A stretch of 64,000 nucleotides of DNA, from NCBI GenBank assembly GCA_021647205.1, contig JAKIVD010000010.1, positions 1 to 64,000 on the forward strand, written 5' to 3'. Positions 44,328-53,083 of this stretch are shown piece by piece (the first letter of the stretch is position 1; each line of letters begins with the position of its first letter). The notes under the pieces were generated by a model, which was not told the DNA's origin, ran no database searches, and worked only from the letters and a program-made list of their open reading frames with translations. The stretch comes from Bacteroidales bacterium (GTDB lineage Bacteria > Bacteroidota > Bacteroidia > Bacteroidales > F082). A program made the translations under genes and the position numbers.

Positions 44328-45263
44328 ATGAGCAAAAGAAAAACGATAAGCATATTCTTGTTGCTGATTGCCCTTACGCTTTCGGCTTTTGAATCGGGGC
44401 AGGTAAACTTTGCTTTGGTCATCAATGAAGAAGCAACCAGCCTTGACCGTTTTTTTTACCCGGTGCTGCCCGGGGATACAGTTTCCATCAGTGTAGTGAG
44501 CAAGCCATCCGAAAGCTTTCGTGTGCAGAACAAGGGGGGGGCTGTCCAGGTTACCGCTAAAGCGAACCATTGGCGATATCTTGCTCCGGCGAGAAAAGGG
44601 GATTACACATTGACCGTTACCAATAAGAAAAGTGGTGAGATGATATATGTGACTGTTATCGTGATGGTTGCTGCGAAAGAACAAAAAGGGGAATACCTGA
44701 ATGGTTACCGAATTGGGTACTATCCGGATGCTACTTATAAAAACAGAAAAAAATACCGCATACCCGAAGGGTTTATAGAAGTAAACGAGGACAACAAAGA
44801 CTTATTCATCACTCCGCATTTCCAACTCAAACAATTTTTGTGCAAACAGGCTTCCGGCTGGCCGAAATACCTTGTTCTGAGCCCCCGTTTGCTGATAAAA
44901 CTTGAACACCTGCTGGCAGGGTTGAACAAGAAAGGCATCCGTTCAAACACTTTGTTTATCATGAGTGGTTACCGTACACCCTATTACAACCACGCCATCG
45001 GGAACGTGAAATTCAGCCGCCATGTGTTTGGCGATGCCGCCGATGTTTATGTGGATGTGGATGGCGACAGCAGTATTGACGACCTCAATAATGATGGGAA
45101 AATCAATATGGCCGATGCAGAAATCATTTATCAGACAGTAAGTAAAATGGACAATGATCCGGAGCAGCACCATTTGCTTGGCGGCATGGGAAAGTACAAC
45201 AAAAATGCCAGCCACACTTTTTTTATCCACGTTGACACCAGGGGGTATAAAGCGCGGTGGTAG
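44328..45263 (+). CDS. Exported M15-family (YcbK/DUF882-like) murein peptidase
   Basis: 311 residues. N-terminal hydrophobic segment (ISIFLLLIALTLSAF), a beta-sandwich region (about 25-120), then a catalytic M15 domain (about 155-311): zinc ligands His232 and Asp239 in SRHVFGDAAD, and His301 in FIHVDTRG. Between the motifs sits an acidic loop DVDGDSSIDDLNNDGKI (about 244-260), which looks like a calcium-binding EF-hand or dockerin loop. I recall similar loops in other Bacteroidota homologues. Probably trims peptidoglycan peptides in the periplasm, in partnership with the co-transcribed L,D-transpeptidase. Confidence 0.85.
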   Translation: MSKRKTISIFLLLIALTLSAFESGQVNFALVINEEATSLDRFFYPVLPGDTVSISVVSKPSESFRVQNKGGAVQVTAKANHWRYLAPARKGDYTLTVTNKKSGEMIYVTVIVMVAAKEQKGEYLNGYRIGYYPDATYKNRKKYRIPEGFIEVNEDNKDLFITPHFQLKQFLCKQASGWPKYLVLSPRLLIKLEHLLAGLNKKGIRSNTLFIMSGYRTPYYNHAIGNVKFSRHVFGDAADVYVDVDGDSSIDDLNNDGKINMADAEIIYQTVSKMDNDPEQHHLLGGMGKYNKNASHTFFIHVDTRGYKARW

Positions 45264-45299
45264 TTTCAAGCCGGCTTTTTCCACCTAAATATTAATTGC

Positions 45300-45307
45300 T
45301 AATTTTG
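45300..45307 (+). promoter_or_regulatory. -7 element TAATTTTG before the K+ channel gene
   Basis: Fits TAnnTTTG, 34 bases before the ATG at 45342. Confidence 0.45.
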
Positions 45308-45341
45308 TTCGGCACATTGTGCCAAAATCATCACCAGACGC

Positions 45342-46385
45342 ATGGACAAAAACAACAACCACAACCTGATACTTGCCGGGTTCTATCTTTTGGCAGTTGT
45401 TCTTTTTGGCACATTCGGCTATATCCTCATCGGGGATTATTCGTTCATTGATGCTTTGTACATGACTGTTATCACGGTCTCAACCGTTGGTTTCAAAGAG
45501 GCCAGGCCACTGGATGACGGCGGGAAACTGTTTACCGTCATCCTGATTTTTGCCAGCTTGGGGATACTGACCTATTTCTTCACATCATTGGCGCAAAGTC
45601 TGTTTCAGAGCCACATGCGCTTTTTTTATTCAGGATACAATAAAATAAAAGGAAGTAAAAGGATGGAAAATCATACCATTGTCGTCGGACACGGAAGAAA
45701 CGGAAAACAAGTAGTGGACGAGTTGATTGCCTTTGGCTCGCAAATGGTGGTCATTGACCAGGACCATGAACTGGTCATCAGCAAACTGGACAGCCCTGTG
45801 CGTTTTATTGAGGGCAATGCCACCGAAGATGAGGTTTTAATCAAAGCCAATATCAAGAAGGCCCGTTCACTTATCACGACCTTGCCCAACGATGCGGACA
45901 ATTTGTTTGTTGTGCTTACCGCCCGTTCACTTAACCCTGACCTGAAGATTATCAGCAGGGCATCCAGCGAAAGCACGGAGAAAAAGCTACGGATGGCAGG
46001 GGTTGACAGTGTGGTGATGCCCGAACGGATTGGTGGTGCACACATGGCAACACTTGTTGCACAACCCGATGTGGTCGAGTTTCTGGAACACCTGACAATT
46101 CATGGCGAAGGGGGCACTCAGCTGATGGAAATTATGTGCAGCGACCTTCCTTCAGAATTTATTAACAAACCCATCCGGGAGATTGGGATCAGGCGCTTTT
46201 CGGGAGCAAATATTATCGGTTTCAAAACAGCCGCAGGAGAAATGATCATGAACCCGACACCCGATACCCGGCTCATCCCGAATTCCAAACTTTTTGTTTT
46301 GGCAACCAAAGATCAACTGAAACAGATGGTTGCGCTTTTAAGCGGCAATGCCCCGCTTCCCCCTGACAAGAACCAACAGCAATAG
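45342..46385 (+). CDS. Two-helix potassium channel with RCK (TrkA-N/TrkA-C) domains and unusual filter
   Basis: 347 residues. Two transmembrane helices (about 10-28 and 66-88) flank a pore loop reading TVITVSTVGFKEARPL. K+ channels normally have TVGYG(D); here it is TVGFK, so the second glycine is replaced by Lys. An RCK NAD-binding domain follows (about 110-230, 'HTIVVGHGRNGKQVVDELI', 'VVIDQDHE', 'GNATEDEVL'), and a TrkA-C domain closes the protein (about 255-335). Inner-membrane tetramer, probably ligand-gated. The changed filter makes potassium selectivity uncertain. Confidence 0.87.
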   Translation: MDKNNNHNLILAGFYLLAVVLFGTFGYILIGDYSFIDALYMTVITVSTVGFKEARPLDDGGKLFTVILIFASLGILTYFFTSLAQSLFQSHMRFFYSGYNKIKGSKRMENHTIVVGHGRNGKQVVDELIAFGSQMVVIDQDHELVISKLDSPVRFIEGNATEDEVLIKANIKKARSLITTLPNDADNLFVVLTARSLNPDLKIISRASSESTEKKLRMAGVDSVVMPERIGGAHMATLVAQPDVVEFLEHLTIHGEGGTQLMEIMCSDLPSEFINKPIREIGIRRFSGANIIGFKTAAGEMIMNPTPDTRLIPNSKLFVLATKDQLKQMVALLSGNAPLPPDKNQQQ

Positions 46386-46480
46386 GTTCCTGAATCTGTT
46401 TCTTCGGTATTTCTGTCCGGGAACATTTTGCGGCGGGGCTTGTTTTCTGTTTACTTGTTTCTTGCGAATTCCGCCACAAG

Positions 46481-46508
46481 AAAAACCCGGGAATATTACT
46501 TTCCCGGG
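46481..46508 (-). terminator. Rho-independent terminator after the lipoprotein gene
   Basis: Stem CCCGGGAA (46486-46493) with TTCCCGGG (46501-46508). On the minus strand a T run (complement of AAAAA 46481-46485) follows, 79 bases beyond the lipoprotein stop. It lies at the convergent end with the channel gene but has no T run on the plus side. Confidence 0.75.
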
Positions 46509-46586
46509 CAATAGAGTTACTGTTGAGTAGATTAAAGTTGGGTGGCTGTTTTCGGCCTTTAGGTAATCAAAATCTAACTTTCAATT

Positions 46587-47063
46587 TTAGAATTTCGCAT
46601 CAAACTTACCATTCGTAATGCTTTTTGTCTCTTGATCGGTATTGTAAACAGTACCGCTAAAAGTTCCTTTAATATTTGTTGCCGAAAGTTCAGTAATGGT
46701 AATTGTACCGGATCCCAAAACAAAGCTGGCGGTGTAGGTTTGCTTCGGGTCAACGCCTTCAGTCCACCTTATTGAATTGCCTGAGCTTCCGTTGGGACCA
46801 ACTTTGTAGGTGCCGGGTTTAGTTACACTAAAAAGGTTAATTGCTGCCTGGCGTGCATTGCCATCGCTTCCGGTTACATTGATCACACCATTGGTGTTTA
46901 CTGCCTGTACCGATAAATCTGCTGTCCAGTTGGTACCGTCATAGGACAGGCTGACGGTTCCGTTACTGGCAGGATTTGTACCACCATCATCGTCTTTCTT
47001 ACAAGAAATAAGAATTACTGCCGAAATCAATACTGCACTGAGTAATAAACTTTTCATTTTCAT
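46587..47063 (-). CDS. Surface lipoprotein, beta-rich, function unknown
   Basis: 158 residues. A lipoprotein signal (MKMKSLLLSAVLISAVILISC) with Cys21 is followed by KKDDDGG. In Bacteroidota a Lys/Ser plus acidic run directly after the lipid Cys is a known surface-export signal, so this protein probably faces outward (inference). The mature part is a small beta-sandwich-like domain ('SLSYDGTNWTADLSVQ', 'GTITITELSATNIKGTFSGTVYN') reminiscent of DUF6252-type proteins. A long inverted repeat precedes the gene (47092-47168). Confidence 0.75.
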   Translation of the reverse strand: MKMKSLLLSAVLISAVILISCKKDDDGGTNPASNGTVSLSYDGTNWTADLSVQAVNTNGVINVTGSDGNARQAAINLFSVTKPGTYKVGPNGSSGNSIRWTEGVDPKQTYTASFVLGSGTITITELSATNIKGTFSGTVYNTDQETKSITNGKFDAKF

Positions 47064-47091
47064 TTTGAATAAAATTTATGGGTTATTAAAA

Positions 47092-47168
47092 ACACAGAGC
47101 TTCAGACAGTGTAATTGTATTGAACCTCAAAGCAAATCAAAGGTGTGAACTGCCGGAAAGCTCTGTGT
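47092..47168. repeat. 11-bp perfect inverted repeat in the lipoprotein leader
   Basis: ACACAGAGCTT (47092-47102) and AAGCTCTGTGT (47158-47168) are perfect reverse complements with 55 bases between them. A minus-strand -7 element TAATTTTG (47226-47219) lies upstream, so the repeat would be within the 5' leader of the lipoprotein message and could form a long hairpin, or be an operator pair. Confidence 0.6.
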
Positions 47169-47300
47169 ATTTTCTTTATCATGGGAACTTACTTTGAAGA
47201 AGTAAAACAATTACAGGGCAAAATTAGACCAATGATGGCCGGAGGGAATAGTGGAATAAACGTAATTGACTACGTCTTTTACCGTAGATAGGAAGCCGGC

Positions 47301-47939
47301 TCAGGTGCTGATGCCGTTTTTAATGGCAAAACCAACAAGCCCGGCAATGTTGTTGACCTCCAGTTTTTTCATCAGGTTGCTGCGGTGTGTGTCCACGGTA
47401 CGGTGGCTGATGAACAGCTTTTCCCCGATTTCCTTGTTGGAAAAACCATCGGCAATGAGGCCGAGTATTTCCCGTTCGCGTTTGGTAAGCTCAGCTGCAA
47501 GCTTCGATTGTGTGGAGGGGGTATTTTCTTTCAGCAGGGAAAGTGTAACATCTGCAGCAAAATATTGTTGTCCGCTGGCCACTTTTGTAATGGCCTCTAT
47601 CAGTTCGTCCTTGCTGGTATTTTTCATCAGGTAACCATCTGCGCCAATTCCTATCAGTTCTTTCACCATGCCGCTATCGCAATGCATCGAAAGAATAATC
47701 ACCCTGGTTTTTCCGGGCTGATCCTTGATGGCTTTTGTGGCGTCAAGGCCGTTCATGACCGGCATGTCAATGTCCATGAGTACAACATCGGCATCCAGGA
47801 CTTTAAGCATTTCGATTGCCTCTTTTCCATTATTTGCATCCCCTATAACGTGCATTCCTTCAACACTGTTTACCAGTGCCCGCAGGCCATCAATAATAAT
47901 CTGGTGATCGTCAACTAATAAGATGTTCAGTTCTTTCAT
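47301..47939 (-). CDS. NarL/LuxR-family response regulator
   Basis: 212 residues. Receiver domain (about 3-118) with the phospho-acceptor Asp in 'VVLMDIDMPVMNG' (about residue 55), acidic pair 'VDDH' near the N-terminus and a Lys in 'YLMKNTSKDEL'. LuxR-type HTH (about 145-205, 'LTKREREILGLIADGFSNKEIGEKLFISHRT' across its helices). Its start overlaps the last four bases of the upstream kinase gene, so the two are translationally coupled and form one two-component system. Confidence 0.93.
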   Translation of the reverse strand: MKELNILLVDDHQIIIDGLRALVNSVEGMHVIGDANNGKEAIEMLKVLDADVVLMDIDMPVMNGLDATKAIKDQPGKTRVIILSMHCDSGMVKELIGIGADGYLMKNTSKDELIEAITKVASGQQYFAADVTLSLLKENTPSTQSKLAAELTKREREILGLIADGFSNKEIGEKLFISHRTVDTHRSNLMKKLEVNNIAGLVGFAIKNGIST

Positions 47940-49870
47940 GTCAATGGTATTCTGATTGTGGCAATTGTGCCTTTTCCCTTTACGGTTTCATAGTTGAGTT
48001 TGCCATGAATTGCCTTTACCCGGCTTTCAATGTTCATCAGGCCGATGCCGCTGCCTGTATGCTGATTGTACTCAAATCCTTTCCCATTGTCTTCGACCAT
48101 CAGCATGACCTGGCTGCTTCTTCTTACCAACTGCACGCTTACCTTTGAAGCCCCTGCATGTTTAAGGATGTTGGCAATCAATTCCTGAAATATCCTGAAC
48201 AAGCCCAGTTCGACAGTTTGCGGCAGGCGGTTCTCCATGCCAGTTTCCTCAAACTCATATTGAACACCGGTATTGCCGAAACTGAATAGCAGGATGCTCC
48301 GGATAGTTGGCACCAGGCCAAACTGTTCCAGTTCTTTGGGCATCATCTGGTGCGAAATGCTCCGGACCTCGATAACGGCATCATCGAGCATGTGCGACAT
48401 TTTCTCGAGTTGGCTGGCTTTTTGCGTAGTTTTAAAAGTCCCGGAGATCAGTTCCCAATTCAGCTTAATTCCCGAAAGTGTTTGTCCCACCCCGTCGTGT
48501 AGCTCACGGGCAATCCGGCGGCGTTCCTGCTCCTGCCCTTCCAAAACAGCCTTTAATTGTGTTTCGCCGTGCCTGATGGCAGCAGTATCCATGGCAGCTT
48601 GCTGGAGCTGTTTGCGCCGGTAAAAGACAAAGATACCGGCGCCAACCAGGCTGATAATCAGAAAAATGAGCATGCCTATTTCTGTTTTTCGCTGTTTCAT
48701 CCCGATTTCAGTCAGTTCCTTTTCTTTCCTAAGCAATTCAATTTCTTTCTGCCGCTTTTCAGTTTCATATTTCTCCTGCACATCCACTATTTGTTGTTCG
48801 AGCCTTCTCTCGTAAACCGAATCTTTGGTGGCAATGTATTTGTTGGTGTATTTAAAAGCACTGTCCAGGTGGTTTGATAAAGCAAACATTTTAGCAAGGG
48901 TAATATAAGCTCCCATTTCCTCCTCTACAACGTCAATCTGTTTGGCAATTGCCAGCCCCTTTCGCAATGAGTGTTCCGCCTTATCGTATTCCCTGAGGTT
49001 GATAAAGACATCGCCCAATTTTATCAGTGTTGAGGAAATACCTTTGCGCTCACCAAGTTTTTCCCTTATTTGCAAAGATTCATTCAGAAGTTTAAGGGCT
49101 GTTTCATTTTCGCCACGGGCAGCGTAAATATTGCCCATATTGCTCAGCTGCACGCTTACGGCTTCGGCATCTTCAACCTGCCGCAAAAGGGAAAGGCTTT
49201 TTTCGTAGTAGCCGATTGCGGTGGCCGTATCGCCCAATTTTACATAAACATTGGCAATGTTTCCGTAAGAGCCCCCTTCACCGTAAAGGTCATTCATTTT
49301 TTTTCTGTACTCCAGAGCCTCGAAATGATATTCAAGTGATTTTTCCAGGTTTCCGAGGTTTTGGTGGACGATGGCAATGTTGTTGAGGGAATAGCCAATC
49401 CAAAGGTCCTGGTGCAATTGTTCGTAAATCCTGAGGGCATCAATTTGGTTTTCCAGGGCCAGCTTTAAGTTGCCCTGTTTTTGATGGACGATTCCCATTT
49501 TGTTGTACAGTGAAGCGATACCGGCCGTATCACCCAGCTTTTTCCGGATTTCCAGTGCGTTGTCAAAATACTCAAGTGCCAGTTGAAACTCGCCATTGCC
49601 GATATAAACAATACCCAAATCGTTGTACGACTGGGCTTCACCTTTGGGATAATTGATGTTACCGGCCAGTTTCAGTGCCCTTTTCCCAAACAGAATTGCC
49701 GAGTCGGCAGAAACATAGCGGTACTCCCAACAAAGGTCGCACAGCATCTTTACCCTGCTTGTGTCATCAGCGGCTGACAAACGATGCTCCAGACTATCGG
49801 AAAACTGATTTGCGTTGAGGCCGAAAAAAATAAAAACAGCGGTAAGTAACAGAATGACTTTTTGCTTCAC
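47936..49870 (-). CDS. TPR sensor histidine kinase (HisKA_3/NarX type)
   Basis: 644 residues. Signal peptide (1-20), seven or eight TPRs (about 40-340, e.g. 'YPKGEAQSYNDLGIVYIGNG'), a coiled coil (about 355-395), one transmembrane helix (about 399-419, 'IGMLIFLIISLVGAGIFVFY'), a HisKA_3 domain with His458 in ARELHDGVGQ, and a HATPase domain with 'NILKHAGASK', 'DNGKGF' and 'GSGIGLMNIESRV'. TPRs in the periplasm, kinase in the cytoplasm. The signal sensed is unknown. The domain order matches the TPR-HTH regulator at 4548-6512 up to the membrane, so both sensors may share an input style. Confidence 0.92.
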   Translation of the reverse strand: MKQKVILLLTAVFIFFGLNANQFSDSLEHRLSAADDTSRVKMLCDLCWEYRYVSADSAILFGKRALKLAGNINYPKGEAQSYNDLGIVYIGNGEFQLALEYFDNALEIRKKLGDTAGIASLYNKMGIVHQKQGNLKLALENQIDALRIYEQLHQDLWIGYSLNNIAIVHQNLGNLEKSLEYHFEALEYRKKMNDLYGEGGSYGNIANVYVKLGDTATAIGYYEKSLSLLRQVEDAEAVSVQLSNMGNIYAARGENETALKLLNESLQIREKLGERKGISSTLIKLGDVFINLREYDKAEHSLRKGLAIAKQIDVVEEEMGAYITLAKMFALSNHLDSAFKYTNKYIATKDSVYERRLEQQIVDVQEKYETEKRQKEIELLRKEKELTEIGMKQRKTEIGMLIFLIISLVGAGIFVFYRRKQLQQAAMDTAAIRHGETQLKAVLEGQEQERRRIARELHDGVGQTLSGIKLNWELISGTFKTTQKASQLEKMSHMLDDAVIEVRSISHQMMPKELEQFGLVPTIRSILLFSFGNTGVQYEFEETGMENRLPQTVELGLFRIFQELIANILKHAGASKVSVQLVRRSSQVMLMVEDNGKGFEYNQHTGSGIGLMNIESRVKAIHGKLNYETVKGKGTIATIRIPLT

Positions 49871-50011
49871 CAGTTCAATTTTATTACCCGCGTAAAAATA
49901 AAGGTTTTTATGTAATTATTTTAAGGAGGGGGGGGGTTTTACGGAAATAACAAAACCACCATCATTGTCGGCACACACTTGTAACCGATATAAGTGTGCA
50001 GGGCTTGATGG

Positions 50012-51550
50012 TTATTCCACAAGGCTTTCCCCGATGTAATGAATAACCACCCTGTTGGTCAACCCTCTTTTGCTGATCGGGCTGCTGGCGATAACAATTA
50101 CAGGATCGCCTTTTTCGGCCCATTGGTTGCCGATAAGTATTTCATCAATTTCAGCAATAAACTTACTGCCCGATTCCGGTTGTTTCATTAAAACAGGCTG
50201 TATGCTGTACACCAGCGACAATTGTTGTAAGCGGCTGGTGTTTTCTGCAAAAGTGATAATGGGCATTTGTATCCTTTGCTGCGACAAGAGTACCGAACTT
50301 CCACCCGAATGGCTCCAGGTGATGATGTATTTAGCCTGAATGTCGCGTGCCATCATATTGACACCCCTTGCCATTGCCTCTTTGCTGTTCAGCAGCCCCT
50401 CGTATGGCATATATTTTCCCCTTTTGGAAAGGCTCTGCTTAAGGAAATCATTTGTTTTACCGGCTATCCGGCTCATCATTTTCACTGTTTCAACAGGATG
50501 ATTGCCAACGGCGGTTTCGCCACTCAACATAACCGCATCAACCTTGTCCATAATGGCATTGGCCACATCTGAGACTTCTGCCCTCGTGGGGGCAGCCTCA
50601 TGTATCATGCTCTGCAGCATTTGTGTTGCCACAATCACCGGTTTCATGTGCTGTCGGCATTTGCTGATAATTAGTTTTTGCAAGATGGCTACCTCGGCCA
50701 GGTCCATTTCCACACCGAGGTCGCCACGTGCCACCATGATGGCGTCGCTTTCTTCGATGATTTCATCAAGGTTGTCAATGGCCTGGGGTTTTTCTATTTT
50801 ACTAATAACAGGGATATAATTGTCTTCGAATATTGTTGAAAAACCCAAATCCCCACCTGTAATTTCAAGTCCATCCGGGCGTGCCCTCAACCTCGTCAAA
50901 TGCCTTTTCAGCACCCTTACATCTTCCGCTTTTCTAACAAAGCTCAAGGCAATAAAATCGAACTTTTGTTCAACGGCGTACGCAAGGCAGCGTAAATCCT
51001 TTTCGGTCATTGATGGAAACGAAAGTTCGGTATCAGGAAGGTTTATCCCTTTGGATGAAAGGAGTAAATTTCCATTGATGACTTTGCACCGTAAAACCGG
51101 GTCTTCGGCGGAACCGGTCCTGGAAACACACCTTAACTCAATACTCCCGTCATCCAGCAATATCTTTTCACCGGGTTTCACTTCGTCGATAAGTTTCGGG
51201 TAGGTCGTTGAAAATCTGAATTCATTTCCTTCTGTGCCACCAACAACAGGCGACTTCACAAGTTGGATTTCATCACCAGCATTGAGCATCACGCCTTCCT
51301 TTATCACCTGGCCAACCCTGATCTTGGGCCCGGACAAATCACCAAGCAGGGCGACAAATATCCCGGTTTCCTCTGCTGACTTCCGGATAATTTTTACAAG
51401 TTCGTCAAATTCATCAAAAGTTCCATGTGAAAAGTTTAACCTGAACACCCTCACCCCGGCCGCTATCAATTCTTTAATAACAGCTAAGGAAGATGTTGCC
51501 GGGCCAAGTGTTGCAATGATTTTGGTCATTGAAAATGTTCTGTCTCTCAT
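50012..51550 (-). CDS. pyk: Pyruvate kinase
   Basis: 512 residues, slightly longer than the usual 470-480. Converts phosphoenolpyruvate and ADP to pyruvate and ATP. Motifs: 'TKIIATLGPATSS', 'FRLNFSHG', 'GDLSGPKIRVG', 'KIEKPQAIDNLDEII', the signature 'IMVARGDLGVEM' and 'VATQMLQSMI', with 'AVMLSGETAVG' near the end of the barrel. The extra length is in the C-terminal domain. A -7 element TATATTTG (51581-51574) lies 23 bases upstream. A start seven codons later (MTKIIATLG) is possible. Confidence 0.95.
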   Translation of the reverse strand: MRDRTFSMTKIIATLGPATSSLAVIKELIAAGVRVFRLNFSHGTFDEFDELVKIIRKSAEETGIFVALLGDLSGPKIRVGQVIKEGVMLNAGDEIQLVKSPVVGGTEGNEFRFSTTYPKLIDEVKPGEKILLDDGSIELRCVSRTGSAEDPVLRCKVINGNLLLSSKGINLPDTELSFPSMTEKDLRCLAYAVEQKFDFIALSFVRKAEDVRVLKRHLTRLRARPDGLEITGGDLGFSTIFEDNYIPVISKIEKPQAIDNLDEIIEESDAIMVARGDLGVEMDLAEVAILQKLIISKCRQHMKPVIVATQMLQSMIHEAAPTRAEVSDVANAIMDKVDAVMLSGETAVGNHPVETVKMMSRIAGKTNDFLKQSLSKRGKYMPYEGLLNSKEAMARGVNMMARDIQAKYIITWSHSGGSSVLLSQQRIQMPIITFAENTSRLQQLSLVYSIQPVLMKQPESGSKFIAEIDEILIGNQWAEKGDPVIVIASSPISKRGLTNRVVIHYIGESLVE

Positions 51551-51962
51551 GGTTGCGTTTTTATGTGGAGGAGCAAATATATTGAGATTTGGTAAAGCTT
51601 GCCTGTCGCTTTTATTTATTTTAGGAGGAGTTCATGCCGGCCTCCTCTCCGGTGCGGGTCCAATGTCGTTAAATTAAGGATTTATCAGCAAAGCATTGTT
51701 ATATTTGTTTGCTAAATATCCGAACAAATTATATGATTCCAAAGTTCAAGTCCCGGCACGCGGGTTTGCCCGTCTGGCTTGCGGCAGTTAGTGAACTTAT
51801 TGTCTCAAGGAAACATAGGTTCCATGATGTGCCTCAAACGAACTTGAAGGATGTGCAACAGCTACTTGCATTTGCTGAAAATTATGATAAACAAGACAAG
51901 TATTTTGCCCGTTATCTAATTCTATTTTTGTCAAAAACTTTTAAACTTATCACCTGCTTTCC
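51551..51962. other. AT-rich gap upstream of pyruvate kinase with one weak open frame
   Basis: A plus-strand frame of 87 codons (51709-51972) reads 'MIPKFKSRHAGLPVWLAAVSEL' in two short pieces and 'LLAFAENYDKQDKYF'. I cannot place it in a family; it ends inside the signal-peptide region of the next remnant and may itself be a fragment. A -7 element TATTTTTG (51923-51930) sits at its end and points to the decayed gene that follows. Nothing else is seen. Confidence 0.35.
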
Positions 51963-52899
51963 TTGTTTTTAATATTCCATCCAGTCTTATGGGGCCAAAA
52001 TGAAAAAATAGAAATTACCGGAATTGTTATTGATTCAAATAGCACGCAACCTATAAAAAACGTAAATATATTTTCGAAACGAAATAATGTTGGAACTATT
52101 TCAGATAAAGATGGTCATTTTACAATCCATCTACAAATATTCCCCGACACAATTCAGTTTTCCCATGGAGAATCAGTTATAAAACAAGAAATATTGTTAT
52201 TTCAAAACCTGTTGACAGCACCATTATAATAAAATTATAATATTCTTGGCGATTGTTTGTTTAGTATAAAAAAACAATATTTTCTTTAAAAAGATTACTA
52301 AATATGGCTTTAGCTATGAGATTTATTACATTAATGAGGAAACGAAAAATAGAGGAACTTTTATTTCTTGTTTTGATACGACAAGACTTAAAAGATACGT
52401 TTACGACCTTTCCGTTATTTCTTCGAGATATTGGGGTCATGGCATTCCTAATGCGTCTGTTGAGAATGACAGTTTGCTCCTGGATAACATCAGAAAATAT
52501 GAATATCACAGCCGGTTTTTATTGGAAATCGCAGATAAACCCATAGAAAACAGCATTACGCATGTAAATGACTCTATTGTTTACTTTAACTATCTGAATT
52601 CCACCATACAGTTATATTCATCTGATATGAAACCGCTTAAAAGTACACCTATTAAATATCAATACGTGAAAGGTTGGCGGCCTGAAATCATTAAAGATAA
52701 TATTACCCAAAATGTTTATTCTGTTTTTAAAACCAATGGTTATTTTGTTCTTTGTAGAACTTTACTGTACGAAGCTCAATTACAGCAAGTTACAAGCATG
52801 CCTGTTTTTAATACTGAAAAATTAAAATAAATAATGACTGGATATATTTTCTCCACAAAGGGGATAATTATAATGAACCAGAATATTTTTATGGATTCA
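51933..52899 (+). pseudogene. Frameshifted CarboxypepD_reg-like exported protein
   Basis: Pieces of one gene can be followed through several frames. They are a start-like 'SKTFKL' (51930s), then a signal peptide 'YHLLSLFLIFHPVLWGQ', a CarboxypepD_reg-like domain ('ITGIVIDSNSTQPIKNVNIF', 'GTISDKDGHFTI', 'DTIQFSH'), a shift near 52165 to 'RISYKTRNIVISKPVDSTII', and a gap. A second open part from about 52290 reads 'KYGFSYEIYYINEETKNRGT' through 'YSSDMKPLKSTPIKY' to a stop at 52830. The reading then continues in another frame as 'IKINNDWIYFLHKGDNYNEP'. At least three shifts and several stops make it non-functional. The intact relative would be an exported protein of about 350-400 residues. More AT-rich than its neighbours. 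Confidence 0.6.
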
Positions 52900-52903
52900 C
52901 TGC

Positions 52904-53083
52904 CAGGGAGCAGAAAGAGGTCAACTGATAAGCAAAGGAATTGGAATTAGCTGGGCGGATTTAGATGAAGACCTTTCTGTAAAAGGGTTTATCCATCAGG
53001 TAGCAATAAATGAAATGCTTGAACACTTACAGGTACCAATAGCTCAGGATTCAACCAGCATCAAAACAATAAGCGCCCCATAA
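52904..53083 (+). pseudogene. Remnant of a DUF2442 protein
   Basis: The frame at 52904 reads 'GQLISKGIGISWADLDEDLS' then 'VKGFI', which matches the C-terminal signature of DUF2442 (GxGIxWPxLDEDLSVxGLL). The upstream part in a neighbouring frame ('FTAREQKEVN') may be the preceding helix, implying one more frameshift. DUF2442 genes often accompany DUF4160 genes in toxin-antitoxin-like pairs; no partner is seen. The last 40 bases overlap the 3' end of the flavin reductase-like gene on the other strand. Confidence 0.5.
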
